64,000 nucleotides of DNA from Phytohabitans sp036906915 (GCF_036906915.1 NZ_JBAKHX010000038.1:15653-79652), one strand, 5' to 3'. Positions 23,663 through 32,585 are shown, counted from the stretch's first letter. Numbers and translations: made by a program. The notes: generated from the letters alone by a model not told the origin.

Positions 23663-24358
23663 ATGAAGCGCGCCGACCGGCTCTGCGCCCTAGCGGCCGA
23701 GCTGCGCGCGGCGGCACCCAGATCACGCGGCGCGCCCTGGCTCGCGCGGCGCTTCCACATCAGCGTGCGCACGGTCGCGCGCGACGTTCACGCCCTGCGC
23801 CGTTCTGGCCTGCCGATCGTCACGGATGGCGGGCGCGCCGGCGGATACGTCTTCGACCGGTCCCGCGCTCTGCCGCCGCTGCACCTCGCGCCCAGCGAGG
23901 CCGTCGCCGTCGCGGTGGCGCTCCGGCGGCTCGGCGGCACGCCGTTCCACGCGGACGCCGCGTCGGCTCTGCGCAAGCTGGGAGCGATGCTGCCCGAGGC
24001 CGACGACCTCGCCGCCCGAGAGCTGGCTGAGCGCCTGCACTTCGCCGTGGGGCATCCGGCGCCGGTGGTACCCAGGGTCATCGCCGACGCGCTGCACGGG
24101 CGCACGATCCTGCGCATCGACTACACCGACCGGTACGGGGTCGCCACAACGCGGAGCGTCGAGCCGCTCGGCTACCTGGGCAACCGGGAGTACTGGTACC
24201 TGGTGGCGTGGTGCCGGCTGCGCGACGGGGTGCGCGCGTTCCGCACCGACCGGATCGAGTCGGTGACCGGTACGGCCGAGCCCGCCCCGCCGCGCCGCCT
24301 GTTACCGAGCGACCTGGACCTACCGGGAGACCTCGTGCGGCCGCTCATCTTCGTTTGA
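23663..24358 (+). CDS. HTH/WYL-domain transcriptional regulator
   Basis: A 231-residue regulator. Residues ~5-60 form a DeoR/HTH_11-type winged helix (LARRFHISVRTVARDVHALR, then GLPIVTDGGRAGGYVFD). Residues ~150-215 are a WYL domain (LRIDYTDRYGVATTRSVEPL, GNREYWYLVAWCRLRDGVRAF), where the W-Y-L motif is conserved as WYLVAW. WYL domains sense nucleic-acid ligands or small molecules. It is a truncated form compared with the ~320-residue family norm, with no C-terminal WCX extension. Its target is unknown; neighbours run convergently. Confidence 0.88.
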   Translation: MKRADRLCALAAELRAAAPRSRGAPWLARRFHISVRTVARDVHALRRSGLPIVTDGGRAGGYVFDRSRALPPLHLAPSEAVAVAVALRRLGGTPFHADAASALRKLGAMLPEADDLAARELAERLHFAVGHPAPVVPRVIADALHGRTILRIDYTDRYGVATTRSVEPLGYLGNREYWYLVAWCRLRDGVRAFRTDRIESVTGTAEPAPPRRLLPSDLDLPGDLVRPLIFV

Positions 24359-24363
24359 GATTC

Positions 24364-24906
24364 TTACGGCCGACCTCGCCCCATTCCGGACCCCATCTCG
24401 CGCCCCATGTCGGGCCCCATGTCGGGCCCCATGTCGGGCCGGGTACCGGGCCGTCGCGTGCCGCGCCGCGTGCCGGCACGCATGCCGACCGATGCCATGA
24501 CCAGGCCGAGGAGCAGGCACAGCGCGCCGGTGATGACGTTGTTGGCGATCGCCGAGTTGTCCGGCGTTGCCCCGTTCACCACCCACGGCGCGATGATCGT
24601 CCAAGCGCCGATCACCGCGGTGACCCAAGTGATGCCGTGCGTCCGGCCGTACGCGGAGGCGAAGCCGAGCGCGAGCAGCGCGACCGCGACACCGCTGAAG
24701 AGGTTGCTCGCGGTCAGGCCGGGCGAATCGCTGGTGAAGCCGACGACCCACGGCGACATCGCCAGGTAGAGGCCGGTCAGGAGGGTGAGTCCGTCGACCA
24801 ACTGGGCGGTCGGCGTCTCGGCGACCCGGTCATACCGTGCCCGAAGGGCGGCAATGTCCGGATGCTCCTCGATTGCAGGTGTTTGTGCAGGGGTCTGTGC
24901 GGTCAT
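24364..24906 (-). CDS. SPW-repeat membrane protein with tandem DMGP tail
   Basis: A 180-residue protein. After a soluble ~35-residue N-terminus, four hydrophobic segments carry two SPW-type repeats, MSPWVVGFTS and IAPWVVNGATP, each ending a membrane segment. The C-terminus is a charged tail with GTRRGTRRPGTR followed by DMGP units encoded by a 12-bp tandem repeat. It is probably a four-helix membrane protein of unknown role. GGAGG lies 9 nt before the ATG. The 3' end nearly touches the convergent WYL gene (5 nt). Confidence 0.82.
   Translation of the reverse strand: MTAQTPAQTPAIEEHPDIAALRARYDRVAETPTAQLVDGLTLLTGLYLAMSPWVVGFTSDSPGLTASNLFSGVAVALLALGFASAYGRTHGITWVTAVIGAWTIIAPWVVNGATPDNSAIANNVITGALCLLLGLVMASVGMRAGTRRGTRRPGTRPDMGPDMGPDMGREMGSGMGRGRP
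24403..24438. repeat. 12-bp tandem repeat (3 units) in the SPW gene
   Basis: CCCCATGTCGGG is repeated exactly at 24403, 24415 and 24427, encoding DMGP units on the minus strand. It is likely a slippage-variable site. Confidence 0.85.
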
Positions 24907-25001
24907 CGCAGGCCCACCTCCCTCACGGAGAGAGCGGGTGGAAGTCTTCCACTCACTCGTAGCATGCGCCGGTTGGCAGGCCTCCGCCACCGCAAGAGTG
25001 T

Positions 25002-25928
25002 CTATCCGGACACCGCGGACTCTACGGTCAGCGTGCCCGTCGACGCGTCCATCGCGGCTGGCACGCCCACGGGCACCGTGAGCTGGCCGGCCCCGTGCCC
25101 GATGGGCAGCCCGCCGAGCACCGGTACGCCCAGGTCGCCCAGCCTGTCGAGCAGAACGTCGGCGACGCTCACCGACCACTCGTCGGCGCAGTTCGTGAAC
25201 TGGCCCACGGCCACGCCGGCGATCCCCGCCAGCGCGCCCGCGCGGCGCAGGTGGGTCAGCATCCGGTCCACTCTGTACGGTGCTTCGTCGACGTCTTCCA
25301 GAAGCACGATGGCGCCGGTCAGGTCGGGCATGTCCGGGGTGCCGACGGACGACGCGAGAAGGCTCAGGTTGCCACCGATGAGGGTGCCGGACGCCGCACC
25401 AGGCACCGTGACCGGCGCGGTCTGCTCGCTCTCGACCCGTTTCACGACAACGGGATCGGTGCTCATGAGCGCGGCGCGCAGCGACTCGGCCGACAGCGGT
25501 GGCGTGCGGTCTTCCAGCCACGCCACGCCAGGACCGTGCACAGTGGCCAGTCGCGCGCCGCGCCACAGGGCGAGCTGGAGTCCGGTGATGTCGGAAAACC
25601 CCGCGACCACCTTGGGCTCGCGCCGCACCGCCGCCATGTCGATCACGTCGACGACCCGCTGCACGCCGTATCCGCCACGGGTGCACAGCACGCCGCGCAC
25701 GCCCGGGTCGGCGAACGCAGCGTTGAGGTCGGCCGCCCGCAGCTCGTCCGCGCCCGCGAAGTACCCGTGCCGGGCGTACGCGTGCGGAGCCAGCACCGGT
25801 CGCAGGCCCCAGCCGGTCAACAGCTCGATCCCGCGGGCCACCCGCTCCGGCCGCGTCGGCCCGGACGGCGACACCAACATGACCGTGTCTCCCGTCCGCA
25901 ACACCGCCGCCCGCACCCCGCTGTCCAC
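25002..25928 (-). CDS. LD-carboxypeptidase (peptidase family S66)
   Basis: A 308-residue serine peptidase of the muropeptide L,D-carboxypeptidase (LdcA/MccF) family, which trims D-Ala from tetrapeptides in wall recycling or detoxifies peptidyl-nucleotide antibiotics. The Ser-Glu-His triad is visible in VVAGFSDITGLQLAL (nucleophile elbow Ser), VLLEDVDEAPYRVDRML (Glu) and GLPIGHGAGQLTVPVG (His). N-terminal LVSPSGPTRPERV and RGGYGVQRV are family motifs. Nothing distinguishes LdcA from MccF here. GTG 25928 is probably leaderless (TACGCT 7 nt upstream). It is divergent from the glutamine amidotransferase gene by only 35 nt. Confidence 0.92.
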   Translation of the reverse strand: MDSGVRAAVLRTGDTVMLVSPSGPTRPERVARGIELLTGWGLRPVLAPHAYARHGYFAGADELRAADLNAAFADPGVRGVLCTRGGYGVQRVVDVIDMAAVRREPKVVAGFSDITGLQLALWRGARLATVHGPGVAWLEDRTPPLSAESLRAALMSTDPVVVKRVESEQTAPVTVPGAASGTLIGGNLSLLASSVGTPDMPDLTGAIVLLEDVDEAPYRVDRMLTHLRRAGALAGIAGVAVGQFTNCADEWSVSVADVLLDRLGDLGVPVLGGLPIGHGAGQLTVPVGVPAAMDASTGTLTVESAVSG

Positions 25929-25935
25929 GCGCCCG

Positions 25936-25941
25936 AGCGTA
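25936..25941 (-). promoter_or_regulatory. -10 box, leaderless start of S66 peptidase
   Basis: TACGCT on the minus strand, 7 nt before GTG 25928. Confidence 0.6.
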
Positions 25942-25950
25942 TCGCCCGAG

Positions 25951-25956
25951 TAGGTT
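25951..25956 (+). promoter_or_regulatory. -10 box, leaderless start of glutamine amidotransferase
   Basis: TAGGTT, 7 nt before GTG 25964. It is 9 bp from the opposing -10 box. Confidence 0.6.
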
Positions 25957-25963
25957 GGGGTCT

Positions 25964-26698
25964 GTGAGTACGGCGCTGGTGGTGGAGAACGACCCGACGG
26001 ACGACGTCCGGCGGCTGGGGGAGTGGCTGACCGAGGCGGGGCTACGGCTCGAGGTGGTGCGGGCGCACGCCGGCGAGCCGCTGCCGGCCGACCTCGACGG
26101 ATACGTGGCGATCGTGGTGATGGGCGGGGAGCAGTCGGCGTACGAGCCGCGCCCCGACTGGTTCGACGATGTGGAGGCGCTGCTGCGCAAGGCCGTCCGG
26201 CACGGTGTGCCGGCGCTGGGCGTCTGCCTGGGCGGGCAGTTGCTCGCCACCGCGCACGGCGGCACGGTCGAGCGGAGCCCGTCCGGCCCGGAGATCGGCC
26301 CCGCCCTGGTCGGCCGGCGGGACGCGGCGGCAGAGGACCCGCTGTTCCGGTACGTGCCGCTGGCGCCGGACGTGCACCAGTGGCACTACGACGAGATCAC
26401 CGAGCTGCCGGCCGGCGCGGTGCTGCTCGCCGCCTCGACGCGATACCCGCACCAGGCGTTCCGGATGGGTGAGAAGGCCTGGGGGTTGCAGTTCCACATC
26501 GAGTGCGACACCGCGATGATCGCGAGCTGGGTGGCCGCGTCGCCGGACCTGGAGGATCCCGAAGGGCTGGTCGCCGCCTTCGACGCGATCATGGTGGACG
26601 TGGAGGAGGTGTGGCAGCCGTTCGCTGCCCGGTTCGCCGCGCTCGCGCTGGGTGAGCTGCGGGATATTCGCCGTCCGCTGCCCATCCTGGGACAGTAG
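25964..26698 (+). CDS. Class I glutamine amidotransferase-like protein
   Basis: A 244-residue GATase1 domain protein, resembling the GuaA N-terminal or YfeJ-type stand-alone amidotransferases. The nucleophile is C88 in LGVCLGGQLLA, the His lies in WGLQFHIECD, and the acidic partner is the Glu two residues after it. The oxyanion-type strand VVMGGEQSAYE (res 51-61) is present. The acceptor substrate is unknown. It sits upstream of glnE through a bridging mini-ORF and may be co-transcribed with it, though a functional link is only inferred. Confidence 0.88.
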   Translation: MSTALVVENDPTDDVRRLGEWLTEAGLRLEVVRAHAGEPLPADLDGYVAIVVMGGEQSAYEPRPDWFDDVEALLRKAVRHGVPALGVCLGGQLLATAHGGTVERSPSGPEIGPALVGRRDAAAEDPLFRYVPLAPDVHQWHYDEITELPAGAVLLAASTRYPHQAFRMGEKAWGLQFHIECDTAMIASWVAASPDLEDPEGLVAAFDAIMVDVEEVWQPFAARFAALALGELRDIRRPLPILGQ

Positions 26699-26700
26699 GC

Positions 26701-26841
26701 GTGAGCGAGCGAACTGGCGCGGCGGCGCCTGGACTGCCCGCCCACCTCCCCGACCACGGCACGACGAAGTCGCTGCGTGGCGCGAGGGAAGGCGTCGCCT
26801 TCAGCGCCGCGCGAGCGAGCGAGCCAGGAGACGCAGCGTGA
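26701..26841 (+). other. Bridging mini-ORF (46 codons) leading into glnE
   Basis: GTG 26701 lies 2 nt after the amidotransferase stop, and the TGA at 26839-26841 overlaps the glnE GTG (26838) by GTGA. The peptide begins MSERTGAAAPGLPAHLP and ends ARASEPGDAA. The start (GTGAGCGAGCGAACTGGCGC) resembles the start of the DUF1501 leader ORFs (ATGnCCGAGCTAnCTGGCGC). The frame has no stop across 138 nt. No domain is recognised. Confidence 0.45.
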
Positions 26842-29777
26842 GCAGACCCACGAGGGCGCAGGGCCGGCTGGCGCGGTACGGCTTCGGGGCGCGCGCCGAC
26901 GGCCTGCTCGGGCCGGGCGGGCTCGGGCTGTGGGACGTGACCGTCCAGGAGCCGGCCGGCGAGGTGGCGGCCGACCTGCTGACCGCGCTGTCCCGGGCGG
27001 CCGATCCGGATCTGGCACTGCGCCAACTGCACAGGCTGGCCGAGGCCGAGCGGCGGAGCGGGCCCATGCGGGTGCTGGACGCGCTGGCGGGCGACGCGGG
27101 CCTGCGGCGGCGGCTCGTCGCGGTGCTGGGTGCCTCGTCCGCGCTGGGCGACCACCTGGTGGCAAACCCGGACCAGTGGAGCGCGCTGGTGACCGAAAAG
27201 GACGGCGTCGCACCGAACGCCGACGGTGTGCTCACAGTGGACGATCCCACGGTTCCCGCGCTTCGCCGCGCGTACCGGCTGGCGCTGTTGCGGATCGCGG
27301 CGGCCGACCTGACCGGCGGACGCGCCCTGGAGCAGACCATGGAGGCGCTGTCGGCCCTGGCCGACGCGACGCTCGCGGCGGCGTACGACATCGCGGCGCA
27401 CGAGGCCGGCGCCACGCCGCGGCTTGCCGTCGTAGCGATGGGCAAGTGCGGCGGCAACGAGCTCAACTACGTGTCCGATGTGGACGTAATCTTCGTGGCG
27501 GCGGCCGACGACGATCTCACGGCGGGCACCACGATCGCGGCGCGCCTCATCGACATCTGCCGGCAGGTGGCGTGGCCGGTCGACGCGGCGCTGCGCCCCG
27601 AAGGCAGCCGCGGCCCGCTGGTGCGCACGCTGGCCAGCCACCTGGCGTACTACCGGCGCTGGGCGCGTACGTGGGAGTTCCAGGCGCTGCTGAAGGCGCG
27701 GCCGGCGGCCGGCGACACCGCGCTCGCACAGGAGTGGATCGACCAGCTCGCGCCGCTGGTGTGGCACGCGGCCGAGCGTCCCGAGGCGGTCGACGACGTG
27801 CGCGCGATGCGGCGCCGCATCATCGACAACGTGCCGGCCCGCGAGCTGGACCGGGAGATCAAGCGAGGGCCGGGCGGGCTGCGCGACATCGAGTTCGCCG
27901 TGCAGCTGCTCCAGCTGGTGCACGGCCGGATCGACGAGTCGCTGCGCACACCGGGCACGCTGCCGGGGCTGCGGGCGCTCGTCGCGGGCGGCTACGTCGG
28001 TCGCGCGGACGGGGAGGCGCTGCTGCGCGGGTACCGCTTCCTGCGCAACGTCGAGCACCGGCTCCAGCTTCAGGCGCTGCGGCGTACGCACACCGTGCCG
28101 ACGGACCCGGACGCCGTGCGCTGGCTCGCCCGCGCGCTCGGCTACACGGGCACCCCGGACCGCGACGCCGTCGAGGCGTTCCGAGCCGACTGGGTCGCCC
28201 ACGCCGCCGAGGTACGCCGGCTGCACGCGAAGCTGCTCTATAGGCCGCTGCTGGAGGCGGTGGCCCGGGTGCCGGCCGAGTCGTTGCGGATGGTGCCCGA
28301 GTCGGCGCGGCGGCGCCTGCAGGTGCTGGGGTTCCGCGATCCGGGCACCGCGCTGCGGCACCTGGAGGTGCTCACAGGCGGGGTGTCGCGCACCGCCTCG
28401 ATCCAGCGCACGCTGCTGCCGGTGCTGCTGGAGGAGTTCGCCGACGCGCCCGAGCCCGACCTCGGGCTGCTCAGCTACCGCAAGGTCTCGGAGAAGCTGG
28501 GCAGCACCCCCTGGTACCTGCGGCTGCTGCGCGACGAGGGCCCGGTGGCGCTACGGCTCGCGCGGGCGCTGGGGCTGTCCCGGTACGTGACCGACCTGCT
28601 GGTGCGCGACCCGGAGGCGCTGCGCCTGCTCGCGGACGACGCCGAGCTCACCCCGCGTCCGGTCGAGGTGCTGCGGGAGGGGTTCGCCGCCGCGGCCGAC
28701 CGGCACGCCGAGCCCGCGCAGGCGATCGGGGCCCTGCGGGCACTGCGCCGCCGGGAGCTGTTTCGCCTCGCCAGCGCCGACGTGCTGAGCCGCGCCGGCA
28801 CGCTCGCCCCGCCCGAGCCGCTCGACGTGGTCGGCGTCGGCACCGCCCTGTCGGCGGTCACCGACGCGACCCTCGCCGCCGCACTGCGGGTGGCGACCGC
28901 GGCGCAGCCGCCGATGCCCGGCCTGCGGTTCGCGGTGATCGGCATGGGCAGGCTGGGTGGGTACGAGATGAGCTACCCGTCCGACGCCGACGTGCTCTTC
29001 GTGTACGAGCCGCCGACCGGCACACCCGACGACGGGGCGAGCGGGGCGGCGCACGCGATTGCTGAGGAGATGCGCCGGTTGCTGGGCGCCCCCGCGCCCG
29101 ACCCGCCGTTGGGCGTCGACGCCGACCTGCGTCCCGAGGGCCGGCAAGGGCCGCTCGTGCGGAGCCTGGCGGCCTACGAGCAGTACTACGCGCGCTGGTC
29201 GAAGGTGTGGGAGGCGCAGGCGCTGCTACGCGCCCGATTCGTGTGCGGAGATCAGCTGCTGGGTGCCCGGTTCGAGGCGCTGGCCGACCGGGTGCGGTAC
29301 CCGGAGGGCGGGCTGAGCCGGGAGCAGATCATCGAGATCCGCCGCATCAAGGCCCGGGTCGAGACCGAGCGGCTGCCGCGCGGCGCCGACCCGGCCACGC
29401 ATGCCAAGCTGGGCCGGGGCGGGCTTGCCGACGTCGAGTGGGCGGTGCAGCTCACCCAGTTGCGGCACGCCCAGCGGGTGCCGATGCTGCGGCGCACCCG
29501 CACGCTCGACGCGCTGGTGGCGGCGCGCGACGCCGGGCTGGTGGCGCCCGCCGACGCGTCGGCGATGGCGGCCGGGTGGACGCTGGCCGCGCGCGTGCGC
29601 AACGCTCTCACGCTGGTCCGCGGCCGCCCGACAGACCAGCTCCCGAGACATGGCGTTGACCTGGCCGGCGTGGTGAGACTCCTGAACGCCGGCGACGGCG
29701 GCGCCTTCCTCGACCACTACCTACGCACGACCCGCCGCTCCAGAGCCGCTGTAGAACGCGTTCTCAGCTCTTCCTAG
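26838..29777 (+). CDS. glnE: Glutamine synthetase adenylyltransferase / adenylyl-removing enzyme
   Basis: A 979-residue two-headed enzyme that attaches AMP to, and removes it from, the regulatory tyrosine of GlnA according to nitrogen status. Two nucleotidyltransferase domains are visible. The first has GKCGGNELNYVSDVDVIFV (~res 202-220, de-adenylylation half) and the second GMGRLGGYEMSYPSDADVLF (~res 703-722, adenylylation half), both with the G-G-x-E-x-x-Y-x-S-D-x-D pattern intact. GlnE-type helical domains follow each (RGPGGLRDIEFAVQ and LGRGGLADVEWAVQ). AGGAG lies 7 nt before the GTG. Its expected target is GlnA at 34-35.6 kb (Y402). Confidence 0.96.
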   Translation: MSRPTRAQGRLARYGFGARADGLLGPGGLGLWDVTVQEPAGEVAADLLTALSRAADPDLALRQLHRLAEAERRSGPMRVLDALAGDAGLRRRLVAVLGASSALGDHLVANPDQWSALVTEKDGVAPNADGVLTVDDPTVPALRRAYRLALLRIAAADLTGGRALEQTMEALSALADATLAAAYDIAAHEAGATPRLAVVAMGKCGGNELNYVSDVDVIFVAAADDDLTAGTTIAARLIDICRQVAWPVDAALRPEGSRGPLVRTLASHLAYYRRWARTWEFQALLKARPAAGDTALAQEWIDQLAPLVWHAAERPEAVDDVRAMRRRIIDNVPARELDREIKRGPGGLRDIEFAVQLLQLVHGRIDESLRTPGTLPGLRALVAGGYVGRADGEALLRGYRFLRNVEHRLQLQALRRTHTVPTDPDAVRWLARALGYTGTPDRDAVEAFRADWVAHAAEVRRLHAKLLYRPLLEAVARVPAESLRMVPESARRRLQVLGFRDPGTALRHLEVLTGGVSRTASIQRTLLPVLLEEFADAPEPDLGLLSYRKVSEKLGSTPWYLRLLRDEGPVALRLARALGLSRYVTDLLVRDPEALRLLADDAELTPRPVEVLREGFAAAADRHAEPAQAIGALRALRRRELFRLASADVLSRAGTLAPPEPLDVVGVGTALSAVTDATLAAALRVATAAQPPMPGLRFAVIGMGRLGGYEMSYPSDADVLFVYEPPTGTPDDGASGAAHAIAEEMRRLLGAPAPDPPLGVDADLRPEGRQGPLVRSLAAYEQYYARWSKVWEAQALLRARFVCGDQLLGARFEALADRVRYPEGGLSREQIIEIRRIKARVETERLPRGADPATHAKLGRGGLADVEWAVQLTQLRHAQRVPMLRRTRTLDALVAARDAGLVAPADASAMAAGWTLAARVRNALTLVRGRPTDQLPRHGVDLAGVVRLLNAGDGGAFLDHYLRTTRRSRAAVERVLSSS

Positions 29778-29787
29778 GCGACGCGCC

Positions 29788-31383
29788 TCAGGGTATGAGC
29801 GAGCTCTTCAAGGCATAGCGCCCAGGCCGCGGCACCGTCACGACGAGCCAGTCGCCATCAGGAGCCAGGCGGGCGCTACCGGTCACGGTGAGCCAGCGGC
29901 TGTGGCGAATCTTGACGGGTATGTCGCCCGATACTAGAGCGTCGAAGGTCAGGCTCGCGGCGTCGTGGGACACGAGGGTCGCGGGCATGGCGACCAAGGG
30001 GACCGGGCTGGGGACCTCGTAGAGCCGCCAGTGTTCATTGCTCCAGACCTCCGTCAGGGTGGATCTGACCAGGGCGGCCTCGGCTCGGCCCACCCAGGAG
30101 AGCTGAGCGTCGGGTACCGCCACGTAGGTCACCGCGTTGTCGGCGAGCCAGGCGCGGTACGCGGGCTCGGTCAGCGCCACCCCGGTGCCGGGCGCGCCCG
30201 GCACGGTCTCGAAGAAGAGCGGGTTGCGCGCGATGTCGACCTGGCGCATCCAGCCCCGCGCGAGCGCGAAGCCCTCCATGTACGCCGCCTCCCAGTAGTC
30301 GCGGGTCGGCGGCACCTCGATACGGCCCGCGGGGCGGCGGGCGCGCAGCTCTGCGAGCAGGGGCGCGAAGTACTCCCGGTCGCTGGTCGGGTTGCCCGCG
30401 TCCCGCAGGTCCGCCCAGACGACCGGCGGTTGCCACCAGTACCCGATCGTCAGGACCGCGACGAGCCCGGCGGCCGCCCAGCGCGGCCGGATGCGGTGGG
30501 GGATGCGCACCCGCGCGGTGATCCTGGGTGTGCGGGCGCCGGCCGGCGGGCGGGGCAGGCGGGCGCACGCCGCGAGCACCGGGAGCGCGAACATCGTGAC
30601 CAGCCGCGTGGCGTTCAGGCCGACGGGCGTGTGCACGAGCGCGGCGAGCAGCACGCCCGCCGCCGAGAGCAGGGCACCCGCGCGCACCGGGCGGTACCCG
30701 ACGAGGAGCGCCACTGCCAGGCTGGTCACGACCGCGTGGATCGTGTCGGTGCGGCTGATGTTCATCCAGCCGCCCTCGCCGAACAGCAGCGACGTGACCG
30801 CGAGCGGGACGGCCGCGCCCGCCGCCAGTACGGCGCCGTCGCGGCGCCTGCTCAGCAGGAGGGCGACGCCGGCGAGGCCGGTGAAGAGGCCAGCGACGGG
30901 GCTGGTGGCGGCGGCGAGCAGGGCTCCCGCGGCGGCGCCGCCGTACCGCAACCACGCGAGCCGGCCAGCAGGCGGCACTGTGAGCGCCGCAAGCGCGCTC
31001 AGGGCGAACGCGACGCCCAGCGCGTAGGTGACGCGGCCGGAGACCAGGTTGCCGGCGATGCAGACCGCGCCCACCAGCCCGCCGAGCAGAGGGCGCCGCA
31101 CGCCGGTGCGGAAGAGCAGCGCGGCGAACGCGACCGCCGACCCCACGAGCGACAGCGCGCCGGTCACCCGAACGCCGATCAGCGCCATCACCGCCGGCGA
31201 AACCAGGCTGTATCCGAACTGGTTGGTGCCGCCGTACCAGCGCAGGTCGATAGGGGTCAGGCCGTGCGCGGCGAAGAAGTCCGCCCGGGCCACCTGGGCG
31301 GAGAGGTCGGAACCCATGATGGGAAGGGCGAGATATACGCCCGCGAGCAGAACGGCGAAGAGGCCCACGACACGCACGCGCAC
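29788..31383 (-). CDS. Polytopic membrane protein, GT-C-like, with extracytoplasmic C-terminal domain
   Basis: A 531-residue protein with about 10-11 hydrophobic segments up to residue ~320, followed by a ~210-residue soluble domain. The first loop after TM1 (GSDLSAQVARADFF...DLRWYGGTNQFGYS) fits GT-C glycosyltransferases, which act on polyprenyl-phosphate sugars. The acidic motif is D26 within SDLSAQ; no formal DxD is seen. The soluble tail ends in RWLTVTGSARLAPDGDWLVV. GTG 31383 gives the longest form. GTG 31377 would be leaderless, 6 nt after TACCGT (31384-31389). The gene is convergent with glnE, with 10 nt between stops. Confidence 0.75.
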   Translation of the reverse strand: MRVRVVGLFAVLLAGVYLALPIMGSDLSAQVARADFFAAHGLTPIDLRWYGGTNQFGYSLVSPAVMALIGVRVTGALSLVGSAVAFAALLFRTGVRRPLLGGLVGAVCIAGNLVSGRVTYALGVAFALSALAALTVPPAGRLAWLRYGGAAAGALLAAATSPVAGLFTGLAGVALLLSRRRDGAVLAAGAAVPLAVTSLLFGEGGWMNISRTDTIHAVVTSLAVALLVGYRPVRAGALLSAAGVLLAALVHTPVGLNATRLVTMFALPVLAACARLPRPPAGARTPRITARVRIPHRIRPRWAAAGLVAVLTIGYWWQPPVVWADLRDAGNPTSDREYFAPLLAELRARRPAGRIEVPPTRDYWEAAYMEGFALARGWMRQVDIARNPLFFETVPGAPGTGVALTEPAYRAWLADNAVTYVAVPDAQLSWVGRAEAALVRSTLTEVWSNEHWRLYEVPSPVPLVAMPATLVSHDAASLTFDALVSGDIPVKIRHSRWLTVTGSARLAPDGDWLVVTVPRPGRYALKSSLIP

Positions 31384-31397
31384 ACGGTACTGGCAGC

Positions 31398-32585
31398 ATG
31401 GTGACCGTGCGCAGGAACCTCACCGTCGTCGTGGCTCTGGCCCTCGCGGTGACGGTGTTCCTCTATTTCACGATGATTCGCCACGGGTTCTTCGACCTGC
31501 AGGTCTACTACGGCGCGGTGAACTACTGGGTGCACGACGGTGGTGAGATCTACGACTGGCTCAAGCTAAACAGCCGGTACGGGTTCACCTATCCGCCGTT
31601 CGCGGCGCTGGCGATGCTGCCGATGGCGTACGTGTCGTGGCCGCTGGCCATGGTGATCAGCGTGCTCGCGGCCGTGGTCACGAGCGGGCTGCTGCTGTGG
31701 TGGCTGGTCGACTCGATCGCCCGCCGGGAGGGCTGGACCCGCTGGTACGCGTTCGCGATCGCGGTGTGCCTGGCCGCCGCCTTCGAGCCGATGCGCGAGA
31801 CGGTCACGTTCGGGCAGGTCAACACGCTGCTGCTCTTCCTGGTGGCCGCTGACCTGCTGTGGTTGGTGGCGCGCGACAGCCGCTGGGCGGGTGTGGGGGT
31901 GGGGCTCGCGACCGCGATCAAGCTGACGCCGGGCATCTTCATCGTGTACCTGCTGATCACCGGGCGGTGGCGCGCGGCGCTCACCGCGAGCGGCACGGCG
32001 GCGGGCGTGACGGTACTGGCGGCCGCGGTGGCGCCGGACTCGTCGCGCGAGTTCTGGACTCAGGCGCTGTGGAACACCGACCGGATCGGCTCGCTGTCGT
32101 TCGTGTCGAACCAGTCGTTGCAGGGCGTCGTGGCGCGGCTCGACCCGACGCATCCGAGCCGGGCGCTATGGCTCGTGCTGGTGCTGCTCACGCTGGCGGT
32201 GTGGGCGTGGCGGGTGCGGGGCGCCGACGCGAAGACGGGTCTGGCTTTGACCGGCGTCGTGGGGGCCCTCATCAGCCCGGTCACCTGGGTGCACCACCTG
32301 GTGTGGCTGCTGCCGGCGCTGATCGTGCTGTTCGACCGGGCGCTCGCCGCCAGGGACAGGCGCAGGTTGGGCTTCGCTATTTTCGCGTATGGGCTTCTTA
32401 TTAGCCGCTTTGTCTGGATTTGGGAGCGCGGCTCGGGTGGGGTGATCGGTTTCCTGGGCAGCAATGCGTACGTCTGGGTGAGCATCGCCTTACTGTTTGT
32501 CGTGCCCGCCCGCGATCCGGTGGAGCCGCCGCTTTCCGATTGGTCCTCCGCCAGCGGGCAGCGCGAGCGCATTGTGAAGGCATGA
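31398..32585 (+). CDS. GT87-type polyprenyl-phosphate mannosyltransferase-like membrane protein
   Basis: A 395-residue integral membrane protein with ~9-10 hydrophobic segments. The first periplasmic loop holds the family landmark FFDLQVYYGAVNYW, whose Asp (D34) corresponds to the GT-C catalytic acid, then YGFTYPPFAALAMLPMA. Later come FGQVNTLLLFLV, GLATAIKLTPGIFIVYL and VTWVHHLVWLLPAL, the classic DUF2029/GT87 signature. Relatives add alpha-1,2-mannose in actinobacterial lipoglycans. It is divergent from the other GT-C-like gene, 14 nt apart. ATG 31398 or GTG 31401 may start it. The ATGA overlap with the decarboxylase gene indicates coupling. Confidence 0.85.
   Translation: MVTVRRNLTVVVALALAVTVFLYFTMIRHGFFDLQVYYGAVNYWVHDGGEIYDWLKLNSRYGFTYPPFAALAMLPMAYVSWPLAMVISVLAAVVTSGLLLWWLVDSIARREGWTRWYAFAIAVCLAAAFEPMRETVTFGQVNTLLLFLVAADLLWLVARDSRWAGVGVGLATAIKLTPGIFIVYLLITGRWRAALTASGTAAGVTVLAAAVAPDSSREFWTQALWNTDRIGSLSFVSNQSLQGVVARLDPTHPSRALWLVLVLLTLAVWAWRVRGADAKTGLALTGVVGALISPVTWVHHLVWLLPALIVLFDRALAARDRRRLGFAIFAYGLLISRFVWIWERGSGGVIGFLGSNAYVWVSIALLFVVPARDPVEPPLSDWSSASGQRERIVKA

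Noticed and set aside
24364..26265. 633-codon minus-strand ORF through the SPW and S66 region
   Set aside because: It joins the SPW protein frame with sequence antisense to the amidotransferase gene; only its 3' part (24364-24906) has family similarity and a ribosome site.
26589..28361. 590-codon minus-strand ORF
   Set aside because: Antisense to glnE, which carries complete nucleotidyltransferase motifs.
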